13,230 nucleotides of DNA. Origin: an uncultured Sutterella sp. (GTDB taxonomy: Bacteria; Pseudomonadota; Gammaproteobacteria; Burkholderiales; Burkholderiaceae_F). Positions 6,246 to 13,230 of this stretch are shown piece after piece (within the stretch, counting starts at the first letter, position 1; every line of letters starts with the position of its first letter). Both the position numbers and the translations under genes were made by a program. The notes under the pieces were generated by a model that was not told where the DNA came from, ran no database searches, and saw nothing but the letters and a program-made list of their open reading frames with translations. The stretch covers positions 1-13,230 of the forward strand of contig CAAECY010000018.1 in NCBI GenBank assembly GCA_900754475.1, written 5' to 3'.

Positions 6246-7709
6246 TCAGCCCTTCACGAATTCGGCCACGGCGACGCCGAAGACCGCAGCGCTCGTGAGC
6301 TGCGCACCGCCCACGTAATTGTCGTAGAAGAGGCCGCCCACGGCGTTCCCCACGGCAAAGAGCCCGTCGATCGGATGATTTTCGGTGTCGAGCACCTGCC
6401 CGTTCGTGTTGATGAGCGGACCGCCGAACGTAGCCGTCATGCCGCCCTGGAAGGGCACGACGTAAAACGGCGCCTTTTCAACGAGCGGAGCCTTCGGAAG
6501 CGTGTTGACGGGAACGAGTGCGCCGCGCTTGTCTTCCTTCACCGCCTTGTTGTATTCGGCCACGGTCGAAGCAACCTTGGCGGGATCGAGCCCGGCCTTT
6601 TCGGCCGCTTCTTCGATCGTGTTCCCGACGTAGACGGGCGCACCCAGACGAGCGTAGGAGTCCCAGTCGTTGGCCAACACGGGATTGTCGCGCCCGGTTT
6701 GGTCCGTCACCATGAACGCCCAGTTGTCGGGCGTCATCGAGGCGACGTCGCGGGACATCTGTACGTAGGTCTGCCCTTCGTCCGTGAAGCGTTCGCCCTT
6801 GCGGTTGACGCACACGCCGTTGTTGACGATGTTGAGCGGGTTCGCCCCCGTGGGACCGTGGATCGGACCGCAGTGGTACTGATCGACGTTGACGACCTTC
6901 GGGAGGAAGGGAGCGGTGAGCGCGATGTTTTCGCCCGCAATGATGCGCGAACCGCGAATCGGCATCTTCGCGCCGCCCGAGCCGATGAACTGCGTGACCA
7001 TGGCCTGGTTGGCGGAGAAGCCGCCCGTGGCGATGACGACGCCCTTCTTCGAGCGGAGTTCGGAGAGGCCTTCCTTCGTTTTGATGCGAACGCCGTTGAT
7101 CGCGCCGGTCTTTTCGTCCTGAAGGATCGCCACCGCCTTCGTGTTGAAGCGAAGCTCGACGCCGAGGGCCTTGGCGCGTTCGACGAGGCTCACGCTCAGT
7201 TGTCCGCCGCCCGGCTTGACCTTGCCCGTCACGAGGTGAGCGCGAGAGAGCATCGGCCAGACGAGTTTGGATCCGGCCGAGAAGTTGATGCCCGCGGACT
7301 TGTGCATCCACTCGAGCGTCTTGTCGGCGTCTTCGGCGACCTTGCGCGTCAACTTCGGATCGCCCTTGCCTTGAGAAACCTTCATCATGTCTTCGTAGAA
7401 GGCGTCGACGCTGTCGGCGTCGTTTTTGCCCGCCTGGAACGAGGTGTGAACACCGAGGAGGAAGCCCGCGGCGTAGATCGTGTTGCCCGCAGAAGAGGAC
7501 ATCTTTTCAAGGAGCGTCACTTTGAGACCGAGTTCCGCCGCGCGCACGGCGCAACAAAGTCCGCCGCAGCCCGCGCCGAGGATGATGAGATCCCGATCGG
7601 CCGAGGCCTTGGGCGAGGCGGCCATGACGGTTTCGACGGAAGCGGCGGCACCGATGGCGCCCGCTGCCGCGGTCTTGAAGAATCCGCGACGGTTGGTGAG
7701 TTGACTCAT
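6246..7709 (-). CDS. Flavoprotein A: Tat-exported FAD-dependent fumarate-reductase-like reductase
   Basis: This 487-residue periplasmic flavoprotein belongs to the FAD-binding-2 (fumarate reductase/flavocytochrome c-like) family, which reduces C=C bonds of small organic acceptors. A twin-arginine signal is clear: NRRGFFK (6-12) followed by an Ala-rich stretch to about residue 31. The FAD dinucleotide fold has GAGCGG at 45-50 and EK at 68-69. The second FAD segment is VVIATGGFSAN (224-234), and GERFTDE is at 305-311. Arg340 in VTDQTGRDN may be the catalytic proton-donor Arg. The usual substrate-binding His is replaced by the FQGGMTATFGG region (420-430), and the usual GANR by YDNYVGG (462-468), so a non-fumarate substrate is likely. 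There is no CXXCH haem motif. AGGAG lies 7-8 bases before the ATG. It is 150 bases downstream of flavoprotein B. Confidence 0.93.
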   Translation of the reverse strand: MSQLTNRRGFFKTAAAGAIGAAASVETVMAASPKASADRDLIILGAGCGGLCCAVRAAELGLKVTLLEKMSSSAGNTIYAAGFLLGVHTSFQAGKNDADSVDAFYEDMMKVSQGKGDPKLTRKVAEDADKTLEWMHKSAGINFSAGSKLVWPMLSRAHLVTGKVKPGGGQLSVSLVERAKALGVELRFNTKAVAILQDEKTGAINGVRIKTKEGLSELRSKKGVVIATGGFSANQAMVTQFIGSGGAKMPIRGSRIIAGENIALTAPFLPKVVNVDQYHCGPIHGPTGANPLNIVNNGVCVNRKGERFTDEGQTYVQMSRDVASMTPDNWAFMVTDQTGRDNPVLANDWDSYARLGAPVYVGNTIEEAAEKAGLDPAKVASTVAEYNKAVKEDKRGALVPVNTLPKAPLVEKAPFYVVPFQGGMTATFGGPLINTNGQVLDTENHPIDGLFAVGNAVGGLFYDNYVGGAQLTSAAVFGVAVAEFVKG

Positions 7710-7781
7710 CTGTTTTCTCCTTGATCATTGAAAGGCTTGCGCCTTGTTCGACGTCCGCCGGGTGATGCTCGGCAGACGCTC

Positions 7782-7816
7782 CGTACGTTCATTTTGCGTC
7801 CGGACGTACGTTCCGG
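7782..7816. promoter_or_regulatory. Direct repeat and dyads upstream of flavoprotein A
   Basis: CGTACGTTC occurs at 7782-7790 and again at 7805-7813, a period of 23 bases (about two helical turns). The second copy sits in a near-perfect dyad CCGGA-CGTACG-TTCCGG (about 7800-7816). CGTCCGGACG (7797-7806) is itself a perfect palindrome. The site is 70-110 bases upstream of the flavoprotein A start, where an activator would bind. The rest of 7710-7859 holds the Shine-Dalgarno and no clear -35/-10 pair, which would suit an activator-dependent promoter. Confidence 0.5.
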
Positions 7817-7859
7817 CGAGACGCCGCAGGGACTTGACAGGGAGAAAAATTCGTGCTAA

Positions 7860-9416
7860 TCAGGGAGATCTCGGAGACTCGGGCGTTGCGGTCCGTCCGT
7901 CGGACGCGGCGGACCTGCCCGCGACGCGTCCCATCGTCAGTGCCGCGCTCAGGCCGTTTCCGCCGATACGATTCGCGCCGTGGAGGTTTCCGACAATCTC
8001 CCCCGCAGCAAAGAGTCCCGGAATAGGCCGCCCCTCGGCGTCGAGCACGGCCCCCTCGGGGTCGATCGTCACGCCGCCCATCGTGGAGTGCACGTTGAGT
8101 ACGACGCGGCTCCCCCAAAAGGGCGGCGTCACGATGGGTTTGCACGCCATGCGCGCGCAGGACGCCGTTTTCGAGCGCGTCATGTCGTTGTGAGCGTCGA
8201 GGCTCGCGCGCAAAAGCGAAGGGTCGAGTCCCAACGCGCGTGCAAGCAGCTCGGGCGTTGCCGCCCGTACGGCATCCCCGGTTTCCAGCCCCCGGTAAAT
8301 GGCCTTGCGGCTCACCGGATCGTAGGATTCGACGGCGGCGTCGTCGGTGACAACGAAGGCTCCGCCCCCGGGGGCGCTCAGAATGGCTGCCGAAAGCGAG
8401 AGGCGCGAGCCCGCCGCATCCTTGAGGGCGCGACCGAACCCGTCGACGAGCACCGAACGACCGGCATCGAGGTCGAGTCGCACCTGAAAGTTCCGATGGC
8501 GTTCGGCGCCGGGGACGGTCTGCACGCACTCGAGATTCGTCAGTCGCGCTCCGATCCGTCGGGCCTCGAGCATGACTTCGCCGGTACTGCCCGGGGCGTT
8601 GTCCGTGGGAAGCTCCGCAAAGTCGGGCGCAAAGCGCCTCAAAAGCTCGGGATTCGCGCCGTAGCCGCCCGCAGCGAGCACCACGCCGCGGCGGGCGACG
8701 ATACGCCGAACCGCGCCCTTCGCGTCCGTAAAGGTCACCCCCGTCACGCGTCCGCTCGCTTCGTCGCGCAGGATTCCCGTGACCTTGGCGTCCGTCAGGA
8801 TTTTGCCGCCCGAAGCGAAAATCGCTTCGGAGAACATTCTCACGTAGCTCGTTCCGCGAGGCAGGAGCGGCTTGTGTCCGCGAGGCCATTCCGCACCCCA
8901 CGTGGCCACCGTTTCGGGGAGAAAGCGAATCCCGTGCTGCTCCAACCAACGCAGCGTCTCGGGCGCTTCGGCGGTAAAGCGCCGTACGACCGTTGCGTCG
9001 TTTCGACCCGCACCCGAAGTCATCGTCTGCTCGAAATGCCAGTCGATCGAATCGCGCACGCCCATTGCGTTTTGTCGCTCCGGGTCGACGGCATTGAAAA
9101 GGCCGCTCGCAATGAGCGTGTTCCCTCCGATCGCCGGTTGCTTTTCCAGGATGACCACCTCGGCCCCCGCTTCGAGTGCGCCGAGTCCGGCGGCAAGCCC
9201 CGCGCCGCCCGCCCCCACGACGAGTACGTCCGTAACCCGGGTTTCGGGGTCGAACCCGAACCACCGAGCAAGGGTTTCAAGCGGTCCGGCGAAGGCAAGC
9301 CCCGGCGCGAGCGCGTACGCCCCCGAAAGCATCAAGGCCCGTCGACTGAGCGCATTCGGTGCGGTCGGCGTGTACGGTGCATTCGGTGCGGTCTTTCTTT
9401 TCGTCTCGCTTGTCAC
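7860..9416 (-). CDS. Flavoprotein B: Tat-exported fumarate/urocanate-reductase-like flavoprotein
   Basis: This 518-residue flavoprotein has the canonical active site of the fumarate/urocanate reductase family. A Tat motif SRRALM (24-29) leads a hydrophobic stretch ending AFAG near residue 44. The FAD fold is VVGAGGAG (66-73), and VVLAAGGYGAN (245-255) is the second FAD segment. His443 in NVHSTMGG and Arg483 in HGANRIGGN match the substrate-binding His and Arg of soluble flavocytochrome c fumarate reductases. There is no haem motif. The start is the GTG at 9414-9416, which overlaps the response-regulator TGA (GTGA); the frame is open to 9662, but that part is a shadow of the regulator gene. 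GGAG lies about 9 bases upstream. It is the third gene of a coupled kinase-regulator-reductase operon, so it is the likeliest target and effector of that sensor. Confidence 0.92.
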   Translation of the reverse strand: MTSETKRKTAPNAPYTPTAPNALSRRALMLSGAYALAPGLAFAGPLETLARWFGFDPETRVTDVLVVGAGGAGLAAGLGALEAGAEVVILEKQPAIGGNTLIASGLFNAVDPERQNAMGVRDSIDWHFEQTMTSGAGRNDATVVRRFTAEAPETLRWLEQHGIRFLPETVATWGAEWPRGHKPLLPRGTSYVRMFSEAIFASGGKILTDAKVTGILRDEASGRVTGVTFTDAKGAVRRIVARRGVVLAAGGYGANPELLRRFAPDFAELPTDNAPGSTGEVMLEARRIGARLTNLECVQTVPGAERHRNFQVRLDLDAGRSVLVDGFGRALKDAAGSRLSLSAAILSAPGGGAFVVTDDAAVESYDPVSRKAIYRGLETGDAVRAATPELLARALGLDPSLLRASLDAHNDMTRSKTASCARMACKPIVTPPFWGSRVVLNVHSTMGGVTIDPEGAVLDAEGRPIPGLFAAGEIVGNLHGANRIGGNGLSAALTMGRVAGRSAASDGRTATPESPRSP

Positions 9417-10084
9417 GATGCCCGCTCCGCTTCCGATCGAACGAGACGTTCCCGATCCATTTCTTCCGAAAGACGCTCGCGCTCGGAAAGGAACGTCGCC
9501 AACTCCGCGGCATTGTGTACGCCGAGCTTCGCAAAGAGCGCGCCGCGCCGCGTTTTGACGGTCTCTTCCGTGAGTCCCAACACGCGAGCGGTCTCGCGGT
9601 TCGAAAGCCCCTTCGCGACGAGCAACGCCGTTTCGCTTTCCGCCGGTGAAAGCCTCGACCATTCGGCGTCGTTTTCGCGCCAGGCGCGCAGGACGGCCCG
9701 ACGATGCGCGTGCTTGGCGCAGGCGGATCGCAAAATGTCGACGAGTTTCTCGGGATGCGGGGGCTTTACGAGAAAGTCGAACGCGCCCGCCTTCACGCAG
9801 CTCATGGCCATTTCGACGTTCCCGTGCGCACTCAGGAAGACTACGGGCAGATCGCTCGCTCGGGCATTGAGTTCGCCTTGAAGTTCGAGCCCGGTCATCT
9901 CCGGCATGCGTACGTCAAGAAGCAGACACCCTTCCCGCTCCGGATCGTCGTAGGCGAGAAACTGTCGGGCGCTTTCGTAGTGACGGACCTGCAAGCCGGC
10001 CACCTCAAGGACGAACGTGAGCGAGGCGGCGACGGTCCGATCGTCGTCCACGAGCCGAACAAGCGGCGGAGTCGTGTTTTTCAT
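9413..10084 (-). CDS. FixJ/TtrR-like response regulator with LuxR-type HTH
   Basis: This 223-residue two-component response regulator has a receiver domain at residues 8-120. The acidic pocket is Asp13-Asp14, the phosphoacceptor is Asp57 in LLLDVRMPEMTG, the switch residue is Ser85 and the conserved Lys is Lys107 in LVKPP. A LuxR/FixJ-type helix-turn-helix at about 146-198 has LSPAESETALLVAKGLSNRE and ETVKTRRGALFAKLG. A charged C-terminal tail of about 20 residues follows. Its ATG overlaps the kinase stop (ATGA at 10081-10084), and its own TGA overlaps the start of flavoprotein B. The kinase is therefore its cognate partner, and it probably activates the neighbouring reductase genes. The dyad upstream of flavoprotein A is a candidate site. 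Confidence 0.96.
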   Translation of the reverse strand: MKNTTPPLVRLVDDDRTVAASLTFVLEVAGLQVRHYESARQFLAYDDPEREGCLLLDVRMPEMTGLELQGELNARASDLPVVFLSAHGNVEMAMSCVKAGAFDFLVKPPHPEKLVDILRSACAKHAHRRAVLRAWRENDAEWSRLSPAESETALLVAKGLSNRETARVLGLTEETVKTRRGALFAKLGVHNAAELATFLSERERLSEEMDRERLVRSEAERAS

Positions 10085-11976
10085 GCGAAATCCCTCTTCA
10101 AGTTGCGGGTTGACGGCGTCGATGCGGCGTCACGAGCCGCGAGCGGCAGCGTGAGCGTCGCTCGCAGGCCTTGCGGCCGACGGCGCTCGAACGCAAGGTG
10201 CCCTCGGTGCGCCTCCGCAATCGAGACGGCGATGGCAAGACCGAGGCCGAGTCCTTCCTTCTTGGAGCTCGCGTGGGGCTTCCCCAGGTTGCCGAAGACG
10301 TCATCGGAGAGCGCCTCGCCGTTGTCTTCCACGGTGACGAGCGCACGGTCGCCGTCCGTTTGAAGCGCAACTTCAAGCCTCCCCTCCGCGGGATTCGTCC
10401 GCTCGACGGCCTCGAGCGCATTTTTGACGAGGTTCACGAGCACGAGCTCGATTTCAAGGGCGTCGACATCGACCCGGACCGGCGTCTCGGGTTGACGGCG
10501 TTCGATCGAAACGGAGGACTTCAAGGCACCCGCGTGTTCGAGGGCGCGCGAGAGAACCGAGCGCAAGTCCGTGCGCTCCAGCACGGGCGTCTGGCGCTTC
10601 GCGGACTGCCGAACGCGCTCCACGATGTCGGCCGCCAAATAGGCGGCTTCCAGCGAACGATCGATGGGAAAGGCTTCGCGCGCGGGGTCGAACGTCCCCT
10701 GTGCGCGCAGCATCTTGATGCCTGTAAGGTAGTTGACGATCGCGGTGAGGGGCTGCTTGAGTTCGTGAGCGAACATGGCGGAAAGCTGCGCGACCATCCC
10801 GGCACGCTCGAGATTGACGAGCGCCTGACGGCTCTCGCGCAGGGCTTCGGCGGCGGCCTCGCGGCGGCGCGATTCGCGCGTGAGTTCCCGCGTTCGACGT
10901 CGCACCAACCAGTTGACGCGCACGACGTGAACCGCCAGGATGAGAAGCGCCGCCGCCAGAGCCGCAAGCGGCACCTTGTACCGCTCGACGAGGGCCGAAG
11001 GCGACATGTCCCGCAGATACGCCCAGGGGCCGAGTTGCAGACGTTCCATGAGTTCCAGAACGCGCTGACGGTTGTTGTTCGACACCCAGTCGTAGCCGCG
11101 TCGGTCGGGCGGCGCCGTGAGTACGGCCACCGTTACGTCGCGCACGACGTCGGGGTGTGCGTTCGGAAGCGACGCGAGCATCATGTCGGGAAAGAGTTCG
11201 GTCGAGCGTTTGCAGGCCCCCGCACCGACGGGCGGCTGCTCGTTCACGACGCGGAGAGCCTGCGGATCGATCGCACCCGCCGCGACGGCCTCTTCCAGGG
11301 CGCAGGTGGAAAGGATCGCAACTTCGGTTTGGCCCGAGAGCACCATCGTAGCGGCGTCGGGAACATTCCACTCCGTGAAGAGCGCCTCGGAGAAAAAGTG
11401 CTCGGGGTCGAACCCCGCTCGTGCGATTTCGTTCATCGGAACGAGCCACCCTTCGAAGGCGGCGGGGCTTGTGGTGGCGACACTTCGGCCCTTGAGGTCC
11501 GCGAGTGTTCGGACGGGGCTCTTTGCGGGCACGACGAAGACGGCGCCGATCGTACGATCGACGTTCGCGCTACCGGCCACCCGTCGCGTGGCCAGCTCTT
11601 CGAGGCCGAGCGCGTCGAAACGCACGGCGTCTCCGCTCGAGAGAATCAAAAAGGTATCGGGCTCGAAATCGACGCGCTCGAGATCCGTCCCGCGTGCGAA
11701 TTCGAAGGTTCTCACCTCGTACTGCGGGAGCTTCGCACGCAGCGCTTCGACAAGCGGCACGAAGCTGTACATATAAAAGTCGGGCGTGAACGTGTCGACG
11801 AGCCCGATCGTGACGACCGGACGCCCCGGGGACGATTCGTCCCGGGCATCCCTCTCGGCTTCGGGGGCCGCAGCCGAAGTCCGACTCTCGGCCGGCACGG
11901 CAAGCACAAGCCCGAGCGCTACGGAGAGCGTAACGAAGAGAGCCCGCAAACAAAGCGGTGGAGTGCGTTGGGACAT
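10081..11976 (-). CDS. TtrS-like sensor histidine kinase with periplasmic PhnD-like domain
   Basis: This 631-residue membrane sensor kinase has a signal or anchor helix at about residues 10-28. A periplasmic PhnD/TtrS-like substrate-binding domain (about 54-300) follows, with two cysteines (STCALEE, Cys225; GACKRST, Cys255) at places that I recall as conserved in TtrS-type sensors. A membrane helix lies at about 335-357, and a linker helix leads to the HisKA dimerisation domain with phospho-accepting His404 in AHELKQPLTA. The ATPase domain has N-box NLVKNALEAV (515-524), G1 DNG (551-553) and G2 GLGLGL (575-580). The ligand is unknown; TtrS itself senses tetrathionate. The frame is open to 12207, but the ATG at 11976 directly precedes the signal-like stretch, and the upstream part crosses a terminator. 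No clear Shine-Dalgarno is seen. Confidence 0.93.
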   Translation of the reverse strand: MSQRTPPLCLRALFVTLSVALGLVLAVPAESRTSAAAPEAERDARDESSPGRPVVTIGLVDTFTPDFYMYSFVPLVEALRAKLPQYEVRTFEFARGTDLERVDFEPDTFLILSSGDAVRFDALGLEELATRRVAGSANVDRTIGAVFVVPAKSPVRTLADLKGRSVATTSPAAFEGWLVPMNEIARAGFDPEHFFSEALFTEWNVPDAATMVLSGQTEVAILSTCALEEAVAAGAIDPQALRVVNEQPPVGAGACKRSTELFPDMMLASLPNAHPDVVRDVTVAVLTAPPDRRGYDWVSNNNRQRVLELMERLQLGPWAYLRDMSPSALVERYKVPLAALAAALLILAVHVVRVNWLVRRRTRELTRESRRREAAAEALRESRQALVNLERAGMVAQLSAMFAHELKQPLTAIVNYLTGIKMLRAQGTFDPAREAFPIDRSLEAAYLAADIVERVRQSAKRQTPVLERTDLRSVLSRALEHAGALKSSVSIERRQPETPVRVDVDALEIELVLVNLVKNALEAVERTNPAEGRLEVALQTDGDRALVTVEDNGEALSDDVFGNLGKPHASSKKEGLGLGLAIAVSIAEAHRGHLAFERRRPQGLRATLTLPLAARDAASTPSTRNLKRDFA

Positions 11977-12038
11977 GCGGGACGGTGCGAACAAAATTTC
12001 GAATTCAAGGGGCGCAGGGCGGACGGATTCGACGGAAC

Positions 12039-12044
12039 ATTTTA
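12039..12044 (-). promoter_or_regulatory. Possible -10 box for the kinase-regulator-reductase operon
   Basis: Read leftward, TAAAAT (12044-12039) matches TATAAT at five of six positions and would give a leader of about 55 bases before the kinase ATG. Any -35 would fall in the terminator T-run and is poor. It lies immediately after the terminator of the upstream flavoprotein gene, a sensible place for a new transcription unit. Confidence 0.3.
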
Positions 12045-12056
12045 AGCCGAGCATGT

Positions 12057-12118
12057 CGCCCGCGAAAAAGGCCGCTCTCCCGGCGGGAAAAACGGCCTTT
12101 TGATCAAAGTCGGACACC
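12057..12118. repeat. Terminator-containing element, copy B
   Basis: This is the second copy of the element at 6110-6180. It shares the sequence flanking the hairpin on both sides as well as the stem, with one 8-base length difference. It lies 3' of flavoprotein C and 5' of the kinase operon. Confidence 0.7.
12065..12101 (-). terminator. Rho-independent terminator downstream of flavoprotein C
   Basis: AAAAGGCCG (12066-12074) and CGGCCTTTT (12093-12101) form a perfect 9-bp stem. An inner TCCCG/CGGGA-type stem and five T on the minus strand complete it. It ends transcription from flavoprotein C before the kinase operon, and its symmetric A/T flanks would let it work in both directions. Confidence 0.85.
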
Positions 12119-12149
12119 CCGGCCCGAACGCGTTTTGAGCGACTGTCAG

Positions 12150-12174
12150 GCGACCGTCGGGCGCCCGCCGTCGC
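12150..12174. other. GC-rich hairpin in the flavoprotein C 3' region
   Basis: The perfect palindrome CGGGCGCCCG (12158-12167) is flanked by GCGACCGT and CCGTCGC, which extend the pairing with one bulge. It lies 55-79 bases after the flavoprotein C stop and before the T-tailed terminator, the same order as the hairpin and terminator after flavoprotein A. Apart from these hairpins, 11977-12228 holds nothing else clear. Confidence 0.5.
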
Positions 12175-12228
12175 GCACGGTTCCGAGGCGCTGTTAGCTG
12201 AAAACAAAGCAGGCTGACGCCCAGCGGC

Positions 12229-13230
12229 TTATTTTTCCTCAGCCGCGTACCCGCCCGCGATGCGGCCCGACGTGTAGGCGATGCCGAGACCCGTACCCGA
12301 CGTATAGACACGACCGTAGTACGGACGATTCTGAACTTCGCCGCCCGCGTAGAGACCCTTCACGGGCGAGCCGTCGGCGCGAACGACCTGGAACTTGTCG
12401 TTCACCTTGACGCCGCCCATCGTTCCGCCCGTCTGCGGCACGACGCGCACCGCATAGAAGGGCGCCTTGAGGAAAGGCTTCAGGTAGGTCTTGGGCTTCT
12501 TGAACGCCTTGTCGTCGCCCGTTTCGCACGCTTCGTTGTAGGCGTCCATCGTGCGCTTCAGGGCTTCGGGCGGAACCCCCATCTTTCGGGCGAGCTCTTC
12601 CCAGGTGTTGGCACCGACCGCAAGCTCGGCGTCCGGATAGTCGACGAGCACCTTCACCTTTTCGGCGTCCGCACTGTCGACGATCGCCCAAGCCTTTTCC
12701 TGCTCGGCCACGTAGTCGGTCAAATACGGGAGATTTTCGTTGACGAAACGCTCGCCCTTCTGGTTCACGAACACGCGATCCTTGTACTTGTCCTTCGTGG
12801 TGAAAGTCTTCGTAAGCTCGGACTTGGGGCTGTTGACGTAGAGCCCGATCACCCAGGCGTCGTCGTACATGACGCCGCCCGCTTTGACGGCCATGCGAAT
12901 GCCGTCACCCGTGGCACCCACCGTCGCGACCGAAAGGTCCGCAAAAGGCGCGTACTGCGGAACGAACTTTGCGAGCATCTCCTTGTTGTGCGCGAACCCG
13001 CCCGTCGCAAGCACCACCGCCTTGGCCGAAACTTCATAGCGCGTCGTCTTGTTGTGGGCGGTCACGCCGACCACGGCCCCGTCCTTCACGACGAGGTCGT
13101 CGACGGGGGTCGAGGTCCGGATGTCGACGCCCAACTTGTCCGTGTAAGTCTTGAGCGACTCGATCACGAACCGCCCGCCCGCGGGCGACGAGCCGCGGCC
13201 CGAAGCGGGAACGGGAGACTTCAAGGGCGC
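12229..13230 (-). CDS. Flavoprotein C (partial): FAD-dependent fumarate-reductase-like reductase
   Basis: This is the C-terminal 333 residues of a third flavoprotein of the FAD-binding-2 family. The N-terminus, with any Tat signal and the FAD GxGxxG fold, lies beyond the right edge, and the frame is open to the last base. Visible blocks, counted from the edge, are SPVPASGRGSSPAGGRF (5-21), the second FAD segment VVLATGGFAHNKEM (72-85), GERFVNE (159-165), PQTGGTMGGVKV (265-276), GLYAGGEV (292-299) and YYGRVYTSGTGLGIAYTSGR (304-323). The canonical substrate His is replaced by Gln266 or a neighbour, and the canonical GANR by GRVYTSGTG, so its substrate probably differs from those of flavoproteins A and B. 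It is upstream of and separate from the kinase operon, with its own terminator at 12065-12101. Confidence 0.92.
   Translation of the reverse strand, partial: APLKSPVPASGRGSSPAGGRFVIESLKTYTDKLGVDIRTSTPVDDLVVKDGAVVGVTAHNKTTRYEVSAKAVVLATGGFAHNKEMLAKFVPQYAPFADLSVATVGATGDGIRMAVKAGGVMYDDAWVIGLYVNSPKSELTKTFTTKDKYKDRVFVNQKGERFVNENLPYLTDYVAEQEKAWAIVDSADAEKVKVLVDYPDAELAVGANTWEELARKMGVPPEALKRTMDAYNEACETGDDKAFKKPKTYLKPFLKAPFYAVRVVPQTGGTMGGVKVNDKFQVVRADGSPVKGLYAGGEVQNRPYYGRVYTSGTGLGIAYTSGRIAGGYAAEEK

Noticed and set aside
6375..7724. 449-codon + strand frame antisense to flavoprotein A
   Set aside because: Shadow frame: no recognisable domain, while the opposite strand has a Tat signal, FAD motifs and a good Shine-Dalgarno.
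7834..7860. TTGACA at 7834-7839 with GCTAAT at 7855-7860 as a + strand promoter
   Set aside because: The spacing is 15 bases and it would only produce antisense RNA to flavoprotein B; chance match not excluded.
9417..9662. N-terminal extension of flavoprotein B up to 9662
   Set aside because: It lies inside the regulator gene, translates to Arg-rich low-complexity sequence, and would bury the Tat signal.
7980..9881. 633-codon + strand frame antisense to flavoprotein B and the regulator
   Set aside because: It spans two well-supported minus-strand genes and has no domain; it reflects codon bias.
10171..12045. 624-codon + strand frame antisense to the kinase
   Set aside because: The minus strand shows a complete sensor kinase with all catalytic boxes; the + frame is low-complexity.
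11977..12207. N-terminal extension of the kinase up to 12207
   Set aside because: It crosses a perfect terminator and has no homology-like content; the signal-like stretch begins right after the ATG at 11976.

Overview
The window is high-GC bacterial DNA with a strong G/C third-position bias. I infer a Sutterellaceae-like betaproteobacterium (Burkholderiales, gut-associated). The basis is the composition, the run of Tat-exported flavoprotein reductases and the TtrS-like sensor; no rRNA or housekeeping gene is present to prove it.

Left part (about 1-3220): a complete HpaII-type Type II restriction-modification locus. A vsr mismatch endonuclease lies on the + strand. Convergent to it, on the - strand, are a cytosine-5 methyltransferase and then an HpaII-family endonuclease 28 bases downstream. 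The methyltransferase closely resembles M.HpaII as I remember it, including the target-recognition region, so CCGG is the predicted site. Methylation protects host CCGG, the endonuclease cuts unmodified CCGG, and Vsr would repair the T:G mismatches left when the methylated cytosine deaminates.

Middle part (about 3220-6000): an island of unrecognised + strand genes. It holds a four-helix membrane protein, a frameshifted gene X1, an unrelated orphan Y, and X2, an intact paralogue of X1. Short tandem repeats lie in the two gaps either side of Y.

Right part (about 6190-13230, all on the - strand): respiratory-type flavoprotein genes and their likely regulators. A TtrS-like sensor kinase, a FixJ/TtrR-like response regulator and a Tat-exported fumarate-reductase-like flavoprotein overlap by 4 bases each (ATGA, then GTGA), so they form one translationally coupled operon. 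A second Tat flavoprotein follows after 150 bases that contain a conspicuous dyad and direct repeat. A third flavoprotein gene, cut by the right edge of the window, lies upstream of the kinase. The three flavoproteins differ at the positions where the canonical fumarate reductases carry substrate-binding His and Arg, so they probably reduce different acceptors. None carries a CXXCH haem motif, so the electron donor must be encoded elsewhere. Two related hairpin-terminator elements sit downstream of the first and third flavoprotein genes.

No tRNA, rRNA, CRISPR array, transposase or insertion sequence was seen.
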